From positions 1 through 20,908 of the forward strand of contig DAOUBD010000027.1 in assembly GCA_034432935.1 (NCBI GenBank): DNA of 20,908 nt, in the 5' to 3' direction. Positions 7,473 through 13,674 of this stretch are shown piece after piece. Origin of the DNA: DAOUAG01 sp034432935 (lineage in GTDB: Bacteria; Chloroflexota; Dehalococcoidia; SM23-28-2; RBG-16-64-32). The position numbers and the translations under genes are program-made. Position 1 is the first letter of the stretch. Each line of letters opens with the position of its first letter. Below the pieces are notes generated by a model that ran no database searches, was not told the DNA's origin, and saw nothing but the letters and a program-made list of their open reading frames with translations.

Positions 7473-8167
7473 AAAACCGTCCCCTGATGGCGTGGGTCGC
7501 CGCGGTTGCCCTGGCCGGCGCCGGAGTGGTTGGAGGGGCCGCCGCCGCCTGGCACCAAGAGGACGTGGGATACCTGGCCGTCATGTGCGCCGCCGTGGCA
7601 GCGGCAGAAGCCATCGACTTCCCCGCTTTCCCCGGCAGCCGCGTTTCAGCCGGCATGGGCCTGATCATCTCGGCAAGCGTGTACAGCGGCCTGCCGGGGG
7701 CAGCAGCGGTGGCCCTGGCCTGTGCTGGAGCCGACTTCGCCGTGCACCGGAAGCCCATTATGAAGGCGGTCTTCAACGCCGGTGCGCTCCTCCTCAGCGG
7801 CGCGGCGGCCCTGGGCGTCATCTATGCCTTCGATGCATCGCCAGACCCAGCCGATTGGAGCGCCCTCATCGGACCCGCCATCGCAGCCAGCGCCGCGGCC
7901 TTCGCGGTGAACTCAGGCCTGGTCACCACGGCCATCGCCCTGGAACGCCGCCGGCCTTGGCTGGAGACGTGGAGTTCCGCGTTCCTCTGGGTGCTCCCCC
8001 ACTACATCATCCTGGGCCTCATCGCCCTCATGGCAGCCGCAGCCTACGAGCGCTGGGAGTTCGCAGGGCTGGCCATCCTGGCGGTTCCCCTGACGATGGC
8101 CTGGCTCGTCATGAAGGAACACGCGGCCCATGAACGGGCCCGCAGCACGGCCGCCCGCCCGGCGTAA
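7469..8167 (+). CDS. stand-alone membrane protein, paralogue of the HD-GYP protein's N-terminal domain
   Basis: A 232-residue protein with about six hydrophobic helices and no soluble output domain. It aligns by eye with the membrane part of the preceding HD-GYP protein: K-x-x-(Y/F)-N-x-G-x-L-(M/L)-L-(A/S)-G-A-A, then a P-x-x-W segment, FAVNS, and W-x-L/W-P-H-Y-(L/I)-(V/I)-L-G. Both end in a charged segment, but here the protein stops at about the point where the partner's signalling helix begins (KEHAAHERARSTAARPA). The ATG overlaps the HD-GYP stop as ATGA, implying translational coupling and matched amounts. It may be a partner or decoy subunit for the sensor domain. Its ligand and function are unknown. 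Confidence 0.85.
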   Translation: MKNRPLMAWVAAVALAGAGVVGGAAAAWHQEDVGYLAVMCAAVAAAEAIDFPAFPGSRVSAGMGLIISASVYSGLPGAAAVALACAGADFAVHRKPIMKAVFNAGALLLSGAAALGVIYAFDASPDPADWSALIGPAIAASAAAFAVNSGLVTTAIALERRRPWLETWSSAFLWVLPHYIILGLIALMAAAAYERWEFAGLAILAVPLTMAWLVMKEHAAHERARSTAARPA

Positions 8168-8208
8168 CTCCCGCCTCTCCGCCGGCGCCCCCCTGCCTTC
8201 CGCCGTGC

Positions 8209-8214
8209 TATAAT
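8209..8214 (+). promoter_or_regulatory. -10 box TATAAT before the LarA-like gene, leaderless-type spacing
   Basis: A perfect TATAAT ends nine bases before the ATG at 8224 in a very GC-rich stretch, and no Shine-Dalgarno lies between them. Transcription would begin close to the start codon. No good -35 hexamer is visible. Confidence 0.65.
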
Positions 8215-8223
8215 CGGCCCGCC

Positions 8224-9600
8224 ATGCCCGAGGTGACGTTGCCCAGCGGCGACTCCATCGTGCCGGTGCAGATGCCCGAGCGCACGGTTTTCGTAGGCGG
8301 AGGCGATGGCGATAGGCCGCGCCTGCCGCCGCTGGCCGACGAGGCCGCCGCTCTCCGGGAGGCCCTGGCCCAGCCGCTGGGAATGCCCCGAATCCGGGAT
8401 CTGGTGAGGCCAGGGGCGCGCGTCCTAATCGCCTTCGACGACCCCACTGCGCCGTCTTTCGGGCCCGTCCGGCGTCTGGCCATCGAGGCGGTGCTTTCCG
8501 AGCTGGCCGCGGCCGGCGTGCCCGAGGAGAACGTGCGGCTGGTCTGCGCCAACGCCCTGCACCGCAAGTGGACACGGGAGGAGCTGGCCCGCATCATCGG
8601 CCAGAGTCTCGTCGACAGGTTTGGCGACCGGCTTCAGTGCCACGACGCTGAAGACCCCGAGAACATGGTTCACCTGGGAGAAACGGAGAACGGGTACGAC
8701 GTCGATGTGCACCGGCTGGTGGTGGAGTCAGACCTGACGGTGTACGTCAACGCCGCCAACCACTTGGGCTTCAACGGCGGCTGGAAGTCCGTCTGCGTGG
8801 GCCTATCCAACTGGCGCTCCATCCGGCACACGCACACGCCCGACGGCATGTCCATGTCGGTGCGGGGCAACCGGATGCACCACGTCTTCGAGGAGCAGGG
8901 CCGTTACCTGGAGGCCAAGCTGGGCAAGCGAGTGTTCAAGATCGAGACCGTCCTGGCCAACCCCGCCCAGGCCGGCCGCGTTTGGGCCGGGGGCGTCGAC
9001 GAGTGCCGCGCCGCTGCCCTGGAGGTGCTGGCCGCCATGCACCCGCCGCGCCGCTCGCAGGCGCAGCCGGCGGACGTAGTCGTTTACGGCGTCATCAACT
9101 GGAGCCCCTACGCCACCTTCGCCAGGATGAACCCTATCCTCACCCTCATCTCCTCAGCGCTGGGCTACTTCGGGGGTTACATCGAGGCTCTAGGGAAGCC
9201 CGGCTGCTCCGTCATCATCACCACCCCCTGTCCGGAGGAGTGGGACATGGAGCACCACCCGGCCTACAAGGAGGTGTGGGATCGGGTCCTGCCTCAGACC
9301 CTCGATCCGTACGAGATCACCGCCCGGTTCGGCGAGGAGTTTGCGACGCGGGCGGAGTACATCGAGCGATATCGCTTCGGGGTGGCCTTTCATCCCGTCC
9401 ACGCCATCCTGGCTACGCACCCCCTGAAGCGGCTGCGCCACGCCGGGCGCGTCTTCGTGGCCGGGGCGCTGGACCCCGCCGTGCCCCGCCGCCTCGGCTT
9501 CATCCCCACCGCGACAGTGGAAGAGGCCATCGCCAGGGCCGAGGCGATCCACGGGCGCGACTGCACCATCGTGTGCGTCCGCCAGCCCATGGGCGGCTAA
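8224..9600 (+). CDS. LarA-like (nickel-pincer lactate racemase family, DUF2088) protein
   Basis: A 458-residue protein of the LarA family, whose founding member racemises lactate with a nickel pincer nucleotide covalently held by a lysine. The nickel-binding pattern can be traced: His113 in ALHRKWTREEL, His180 in NHLGFNGGWK, Lys188 (the probable pincer attachment lysine) and His202/His204 in RSIRHTHTPDG. The canonical GGRK is GGWK here. The substrate may be lactate or another 2-hydroxy acid, as many homologues act on other substrates. No LarB, LarC or LarE maturation genes are in the window. The start is ATG 8224, directly behind a TATAAT box. Twenty further codons in the same frame (9601-9660) run to a TAG after the TAA stop and could be a decayed C-terminus. 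Confidence 0.85.
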   Translation: MPEVTLPSGDSIVPVQMPERTVFVGGGDGDRPRLPPLADEAAALREALAQPLGMPRIRDLVRPGARVLIAFDDPTAPSFGPVRRLAIEAVLSELAAAGVPEENVRLVCANALHRKWTREELARIIGQSLVDRFGDRLQCHDAEDPENMVHLGETENGYDVDVHRLVVESDLTVYVNAANHLGFNGGWKSVCVGLSNWRSIRHTHTPDGMSMSVRGNRMHHVFEEQGRYLEAKLGKRVFKIETVLANPAQAGRVWAGGVDECRAAALEVLAAMHPPRRSQAQPADVVVYGVINWSPYATFARMNPILTLISSALGYFGGYIEALGKPGCSVIITTPCPEEWDMEHHPAYKEVWDRVLPQTLDPYEITARFGEEFATRAEYIERYRFGVAFHPVHAILATHPLKRLRHAGRVFVAGALDPAVPRRLGFIPTATVEEAIARAEAIHGRDCTIVCVRQPMGG

Positions 9601-9675
9601 GGCCCGCGGCGCAAGGCCGTAGACCAGTTCGCCGCCGCCATCCAGACGGCGTTGGCCTAGTAGGGCCAGCCCGCA

Positions 9676-9707
9676 GCGGCCCGCAAGCCGCGCCCCAGCC
9701 GGGCCGC
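9676..9707. terminator. possible bidirectional hairpin between convergent genes
   Basis: GCGGCCCG (9676-9683) and CGGGCCGC (9700-9707) form an eight-base-pair stem with a 16-base loop between the LarA-like gene and the end of the GH1 gene. There is no T-run on either side, so a terminator role rests on position only. The 120-base gap holds no other convincing feature. Confidence 0.3.
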
Positions 9708-9720
9708 GCCCCGGTAGCGC

Positions 9721-11025
9721 CTACGCGCTAAGGTAGCGGCTCACCAGGGCGGCCGGCACCCCGTTGGCCCGCGCGATATCCCGGAACATGTAAGCGCTGG
9801 GCTTGGGGATGCGGTCCAGCGACGGCAGCGGCCGCTCGACGAGGCCAAACTTCTGGCTGTAACCCAGCGTCCACTCGAAGTTGTCCTGGAACGTCCAGTG
9901 CAGGTAGCTGCGGATATCCACGCCGTCCTCCAGGGCCCGGTGCGCTTGCGCCAGGTGGCGCACGATGTAGCGGCAGCGCTGCCCGTCGTCTTCCGTGCCG
10001 ATGCCGTTCTCGGTTATGTACACAGGCACGCCGCAGGACCCCGCCCGCAGTAGGCAGTGATAAAAGCCTTCCGGGTACACCTCCCAACCCATGGTGCTGA
10101 TCTCAGCGCCGGGCCCCGGCGGCAGAACCTCCACACCGGCCGGAGGACCGCCAGCGCGCACCACCGTCCGCGAGTAGTAGTTCACTCCCACGAAGTCCCA
10201 GGCGCCCTCGAGCTCGGGCAGCGTCTCGCCGCTGCCGATGGGTGGGCCGATGACGCCGTCCCGGAAGGCATCCAACCAGACGGCGTTGATGAAGGAGTCT
10301 ACTAGCCGCGCTGCCCGCTGGTCCGGCTCCGAGGCGCTGGCGGGCTGCACATACGTCATGTTGATCACCGGGCCCACCAGCGGGTTGTGGGGCGCAGCAT
10401 CCTTGATGGCGTGGTGCATCCGCCCCATGGCCACGAGAAAGTTGCGGGCCACCGCCATGGCCAGCGCCAGGTCCCTCTTCTCGGGCGGGAACTCTCCCAA
10501 TAGGAAGCCGGCCATAGGCACGACAGAGGGTTCGTTGATGGTCAGCCAGACCGGCACGGCGTCTCCGAGGGCCTTCGCCATGTGAGCGGCGTAACGGGCC
10601 AGGTAGTCCGGCGCGTCGGCGCGGGTCCAGCCGCCTTGGGCGTCGAACCAGAGGGGATCGGTGAAGTGGTGGAGGGTGACCAGCGGCGTCATCCCGTGCT
10701 CCCGAACGCACTCCACCACCCTGCGGTAGTGCTCCACCTCCCGTTCGTCCCAGCGGCCCTCGGCCGGCTCGACGCGGCTCCACTCGATGGAGAAGCGATG
10801 GGCGTTGTGGCCCAGGGATCGCATCAGGGCGAAGTCCTCCTGGAAGCGGCGGTAGTGATCGCAGGCGGCGCCGCAGGTGGAGCCGTCGCGGATGTGGCCG
10901 CCTTCCTGTTCCCACGCCCACCACTGGTTGTTCGTGTTGCCGCCTTCGACCTGATAGGCAGAGGTGGCCGTACCCCAGAGGAAGCCCTCCGGGAAGCGGA
11001 TGGCGGCTGCTGCTGGCGCTGTCAC
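9721..11025 (-). CDS. GH1 family beta-glucosidase
   Basis: A 434-residue cytoplasmic glycoside hydrolase of family 1, a retaining beta-glucosidase or beta-galactosidase. The N-terminus FPEGFLWGTATSAYQVEGG is the classical GH1 N-terminal signature. The acid/base is Glu165 in LTINEPS and the nucleophile is Glu339 in YITENGIG. HHFTDPLWF, NYYSR and HWTFQDNFEW are also typical. Length is normal. The start is GTG 11025, which overlaps the upstream selenoprotein stop as GTGA, with GGAGGGGA directly upstream. The frame stays open further left on this strand, but that stretch is out of frame over the selenoprotein gene and is not coding here. The exact sugar substrate cannot be told. Pairing with a reductase-like selenoprotein is unusual. 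Confidence 0.93.
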   Translation of the reverse strand: MTAPAAAAIRFPEGFLWGTATSAYQVEGGNTNNQWWAWEQEGGHIRDGSTCGAACDHYRRFQEDFALMRSLGHNAHRFSIEWSRVEPAEGRWDEREVEHYRRVVECVREHGMTPLVTLHHFTDPLWFDAQGGWTRADAPDYLARYAAHMAKALGDAVPVWLTINEPSVVPMAGFLLGEFPPEKRDLALAMAVARNFLVAMGRMHHAIKDAAPHNPLVGPVINMTYVQPASASEPDQRAARLVDSFINAVWLDAFRDGVIGPPIGSGETLPELEGAWDFVGVNYYSRTVVRAGGPPAGVEVLPPGPGAEISTMGWEVYPEGFYHCLLRAGSCGVPVYITENGIGTEDDGQRCRYIVRHLAQAHRALEDGVDIRSYLHWTFQDNFEWTLGYSQKFGLVERPLPSLDRIPKPSAYMFRDIARANGVPAALVSRYLSA

Positions 11026-11897
11026 TCCCCTCCGCGCCGCTCTTGGGCGGCCTTGGCCCGCTGCTCCAGCATCAGCTTGATGATGGGGGATGGCTCCAGC
11101 GGCTGCCAGTCGCGCTTGGCCTCGTCCAGGGGTTGCGGCCACGGGACGTCCAGCTCCCTTGACTCGCCGGGGCCTTTGGCCTCGGCCAGTAGCGCCAGCG
11201 CCGCCCTGATGACCGCCATCTGGGTGTCGCGGTCGTTGGGCGGGCCTATGTAGTGGCCATAGGGGAACTCGACGCCGAGGGTGCGGGGCGCCCCTAGCTT
11301 CTCGCACCACCAAGGCATGCCCGTCACGATGACGGTGCTGAGGCCCGCCTTTTCGAATACGTGTGCCAGCACGGGCACGTTGCGGCAGCAGTCCGGTCAG
11401 GCCGGGGTCAGGAGCACGGCGTCTACGGCCTCGTCCTTCATAAGGCCGGCCACCTCCGGCGCGTAGCGCTCCCTCCACTCCGCGTTGTTGGTCTGGTAGC
11501 CCATGAAAGAGTAGTTCGTGGGCGCCAAAGACCCGATGACGCCCTCGGCCCCCAGGTCCAGAAAACGGTGGATGGGCAGCGTGACGTTGACATCCAGGAG
11601 GATGTCCCGCGGGTTGATGTGCAGGTGCGCCACACCCACCTGCTCCTGCTTGATGTCCCGCGGTATGCGCCGGTAGGTGGGGTCACCCCAGAGGGGCTCG
11701 CGTTTTTCGCGCTCGACATCGAAGGGCGGATCTGTCTCGCGATTGTAAACGCCGGCCGTGGTGACCAGGGCCACGCGGCACTGGTCCAGAGGCTTGGCGA
11801 GGGGCGTGAAGGGCACAGGCTCCAGCCGCTGGACAGGCAGGTTCCGGTAGTAGTTGGCGATGGAGCCTGGCAGATACTTGAAGCTATCGACGGGCAT
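11022..11897 (-). CDS. GrdB-like selenoprotein (glycine/sarcosine/betaine reductase B family) with in-frame UGA
   Basis: Two open segments in the same frame are separated only by TGA at 11399-11397. Read as selenocysteine (residue 167) they give one 291-residue protein. The segment before the UGA (SFKYLPGSIANYYRNLPVQRLEPVPFTPLAKPLDQCRVALVTTAGVY, HLHINPR, DVNVTLPIHRFLDLGAEGVIG, DAVLLTP) and the one after (NVPVLAHVFEKAGLSTVIVTGMPWW) resemble GrdB/PrdB proteins. In those proteins a selenocysteine follows a short Leu-Thr-rich strand and starts a redox motif. Here the motif is T-P-A-U-P-D-C-C, that is U-x-x-C. The start is ATG 11897 behind GGGGG; TTG 11909 is weaker. Stop codons of all three kinds, including TGA, end other genes here, so UGA is not generally reassigned. 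The substrate is unknown: it need not be glycine or proline, and no GrdA/GrdC is nearby. Sec machinery must lie elsewhere. Confidence 0.82.
11359..11380 (-). promoter_or_regulatory. candidate bacterial SECIS hairpin
   Basis: In the mRNA, 18 bases after the UGA, GTGCC (11378-11374) pairs with GGCAC (11367-11363) around the loop CGTGCT. An alternative, longer stem pairs ACGT plus GCC with GGC plus ACGT across a two-base bulge (11380-11359). The loop's second base is G, 25 bases after the UGA, which fits the bacterial SECIS pattern of a guanine among the first two bases of the apical loop at about 16-37 bases. It lies inside the coding frame, as expected in bacteria. Confidence 0.6.
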
Positions 11898-11933
11898 GAC
11901 AACCCCCAATCTATCTCGCCTTCATCGCACCCC

Positions 11934-11939
11934 ATTCTA
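11934..11939 (-). promoter_or_regulatory. possible -10 box (TAGAAT) of the selenoprotein-GH1 unit
   Basis: On the minus strand TAGAAT lies 36 bases before the ATG at 11897, leaving room for a short leader with a GGGGG ribosome-binding site. No clear -35 is seen. The region 11898-12047 is the divergent spacer to the hypothetical gene. Confidence 0.4.
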
Positions 11940-12047
11940 ACAGCATGACGGGTGTGGCAGCGAAACGCTGCTCGCGCTGTCACCGAAGCTTTACCTTCCT
12001 TCTACCTGCCGGCGGTAACGGGCTTTTTCGGCCTGGGCTCATATCTT

Positions 12048-12695
12048 ATGGAGAGTTCAAAGGCAAGTTGTTCAGGAGAAGAGGAGACCACGGCATTGCT
12101 GCGACAGCTTGAGGGTATGTACATCCCCCGCGACGAGCGCACCCTGCGAAGGGTCCAGAAGAAGGTCAGCGATCTCGACCGCCAGGTCCGGTCCTGGGCC
12201 CAGTCCGTCATCGATGTGCTACCTCGCGGCCTCTCTCTAGTGGAGGATGAGGTCTACATCCTGAGCCTCTTCCTGGCCCAGCAGCGGCGGATCAACCTGG
12301 AGCTGGACGCCCAGATCCCGGACGTCAGCCTGCGCGCCCGCCTCGCCCGGTCGCTGCCCTTCGCCGTCGACAGCGAGGACAGTCAAGACATGGTGCGGGC
12401 GGTGCACCGGGTCGTGGCCTCGAAGCTGGAGTCGGAGATCGACCGTGCCTGCAACTTCTTCTGCCGCGACCTGTCTATCCCGCCTGTGTCTGACCCCGCC
12501 ATCGACTGGCGGGTGTCCATTCGCTACATGGCCCAAAGCTTGCACCAGATCGCCAGCCAGATCGACATGAAGAGGGGCTACGCTCGCTCCCCGCGGCGCT
12601 TCGAGCTGGCGCTCTTGGCGCGGGACATGGCCACGGAGGTCGTCAACCGCCGGCGGGCGATGATCGCCGCCTTCAGCCCCGAACCGGTCACCTGA
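12048..12695 (+). CDS. hypothetical helical protein
   Basis: I do not recognise this 215-residue soluble protein. It is mostly alpha-helical and charged, with no signal peptide or membrane segment. Notable stretches are YIPRDERTLRRVQKKVSDLDRQVRSWAQSVIDVLP, LAQQRRINLELDAQIPDVSLRARLARSLPF, and a C-terminal half with CNFFCRDLSIPPVSDPAIDWRVSIRYMAQSLHQIAS. The CNFFC pair of cysteines could bind a metal or form a disulfide. Start choice is uncertain: ATG 12048 is the first plausible codon, TTG 12096 follows a GAGGAG, and ATG 12117 is also in frame. Codon use matches the neighbours. It is divergent from the selenoprotein unit and ends before a strong terminator, so it is probably a single-gene transcript. 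Confidence 0.7.
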   Translation: MESSKASCSGEEETTALLRQLEGMYIPRDERTLRRVQKKVSDLDRQVRSWAQSVIDVLPRGLSLVEDEVYILSLFLAQQRRINLELDAQIPDVSLRARLARSLPFAVDSEDSQDMVRAVHRVVASKLESEIDRACNFFCRDLSIPPVSDPAIDWRVSIRYMAQSLHQIASQIDMKRGYARSPRRFELALLARDMATEVVNRRRAMIAAFSPEPVT

Positions 12696-12728
12696 CCGGG
12701 CTCTGGACCAGCCCCCCCTTTTGCCCTG

Positions 12729-12760
12729 AGGGACGGGCCCCTGGCCCGTCCCTTCTCTCT
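12729..12760 (+). terminator. intrinsic terminator after the hypothetical gene
   Basis: An 11-base-pair GC-rich stem (12729-12739 with 12743-12753) around the three-base loop CCT is followed by TCTCTCT. It lies 33 bases after the stop of the hypothetical gene and just before the next promoter. Confidence 0.75.
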
Positions 12761-12780
12761 CGCCCTCCGCGCCCCTGGCG

Positions 12781-12786
12781 TATAAT
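12781..12786 (+). promoter_or_regulatory. -10 box TATAAT before the GDPD gene, leaderless-type spacing
   Basis: A perfect TATAAT ends six bases before the GTG at 12793. That is about the distance at which transcription would start on the start codon itself. No Shine-Dalgarno is present and no clear -35 is seen. Confidence 0.65.
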
Positions 12787-12792
12787 TGCCCC

Positions 12793-13494
12793 GTGCGACC
12801 CCTCGTAATCTCTCACGCTGCCTGCGCCGGCCATGCCCCGGAGAACACCCTGGCCGGCGTGCGGGCAGCCCTGGCCTTCGGGGCCGACGGGATAGAGGTG
12901 GACGTCCAGTGTACAGCCGACGGCGTGCCGGTGCTGATGCACGACCTGACGGTGGACCGCACGACCAACGGCAAGGGCACCGTCGCCCACCTGCGACTGG
13001 AGGAGATGCGCTCCCTGGACGCCGGCGGCGAGCCACCACCCACGCTAGGAGAGGCGCTCTCCCTGACCAAGGGGAAGGCGCTGCTGGTGGCCGAGATCAA
13101 ACAGCCGGGGATAGAGGAGCGCGTGGCAGCGGTGGTGCGCGAGGCGGGCGCCTTGGACGACGTGATGGTCTGGTCCTTCTTCCCCCAAGCGCTGGAGTCG
13201 ATGCGCAGCGCCGAACCCGGGCTGCCGGCCGCGCTGCTGATAGGCCCCCAGACGGTTCCCCAGTGGCCGGAGATGAGGCGGCTGGCGGTCCGGATGGGGC
13301 TGCAAGGAGTCAGCGTGTTCTGCTACAGCCTGACGAGGGAGATAGTGCAGGATGCCCGCAGGCACGGCCTGTCAGTGTACACTTGGACGGCCGACCCTGA
13401 GGAGGAGATACGGCGCCTCTTGGCCCTGGGGGCGGATGGCATCTGCACAAACCATCCGGACAGGGCCATTGCCCTGGCGACAGCAACTTCGTGA
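12793..13494 (+). CDS. glycerophosphodiester phosphodiesterase family (GDPD) protein
   Basis: A 233-residue TIM-barrel enzyme expected to hydrolyse glycerophosphodiesters to glycerol-3-phosphate and an alcohol. Family motifs are His8 with PENT (16-19), DGIEVDVQ (Glu35, Asp37 as metal ligands), the second catalytic His50 in VLMHDLTVDRTTNGKG, the EIK strand near residue 102, and a C-terminal VYTWTADPEEE...GADGICTNHPD. The usual HRG at the first catalytic histidine is HAA here, so the phosphate-contacting Arg is missing, though both histidines and the acidic metal ligands remain. No signal peptide is present, so it is cytoplasmic. The start GTG 12793 is supported by the TATAAT six bases upstream. 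It is followed after 52 bases by tRNA-Trp with its own promoter. Confidence 0.88.
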   Translation: MRPLVISHAACAGHAPENTLAGVRAALAFGADGIEVDVQCTADGVPVLMHDLTVDRTTNGKGTVAHLRLEEMRSLDAGGEPPPTLGEALSLTKGKALLVAEIKQPGIEERVAAVVREAGALDDVMVWSFFPQALESMRSAEPGLPAALLIGPQTVPQWPEMRRLAVRMGLQGVSVFCYSLTREIVQDARRHGLSVYTWTADPEEEIRRLLALGADGICTNHPDRAIALATATS

Positions 13495-13529
13495 GGGCTT
13501 GGGCGCTCCCCCGGTGGGAGCCGTCTTGC

Positions 13530-13535
13530 TATACT
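13530..13535 (+). promoter_or_regulatory. -10 box TATACT of tRNA-Trp
   Basis: TATACT ends 11 bases before the first base of the mature tRNA, consistent with a short 5' precursor. The -35 region is GC-rich without a good match. Confidence 0.6.
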
Positions 13536-13546
13536 GTAGTTGACGC

Positions 13547-13622
13547 AGGGGCGTAGCTCAGCTGGTAGAGCAGCGGTCTCCAAAACCGCAGGTCGCGGGT
13601 TCGAATCCTGCCGCCCCTGCCA
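13547..13622 (+). tRNA. trnW: tRNA-Trp (CCA anticodon)
   Basis: A 76-base cloverleaf with 3' CCA encoded. The acceptor AGGGGCG pairs with CGCCCCT, and the discriminator is G. The anticodon stem GCGGT/ACCGC encloses loop CTCCAAA, with anticodon CCA at 13580-13582. The T-stem GCGGG/CCTGC encloses TTCGAAT, and the D-loop is AGCTGGTAGA. Confidence 0.97.
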
Positions 13623-13645
13623 GTTCTTATTAGATACGAAATGAA

Positions 13646-13674
13646 GCGCCCAGCGGCTACGAAATGCTGGGCGC
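13646..13674. terminator. hairpin between tRNA-Trp and the histidine kinase, possible bidirectional terminator
   Basis: GCGCCCAGC (13646-13654) pairs with GCTGGGCGC (13666-13674) around an 11-base loop. It begins directly after the kinase stop on the minus strand and 23 bases after the tRNA on the plus strand. Neither side has a long T-run; the minus-strand side is followed by TTCATTTCG. Confidence 0.5.

Noticed and set aside
10582..11253. Plus-strand frame of 223 codons
   Set aside because: It lies opposite the GH1 and selenoprotein genes, has no recognisable motif, and mirrors their codon bias.
11397..11399. TGA interpreted as a nonsense mutation or pseudogene
   Set aside because: The frame is intact on both sides, the UGA lies at the family's known Sec position, a Cys follows at plus three, and a SECIS-like hairpin is present. 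Recoding is the better explanation, though not proven.
9721..11478. A single 585-residue minus-strand frame
   Set aside because: Only the part from GTG 11025 is GH1. The upstream part is out of frame across the selenoprotein gene and has no GH1 or other recognisable protein character.
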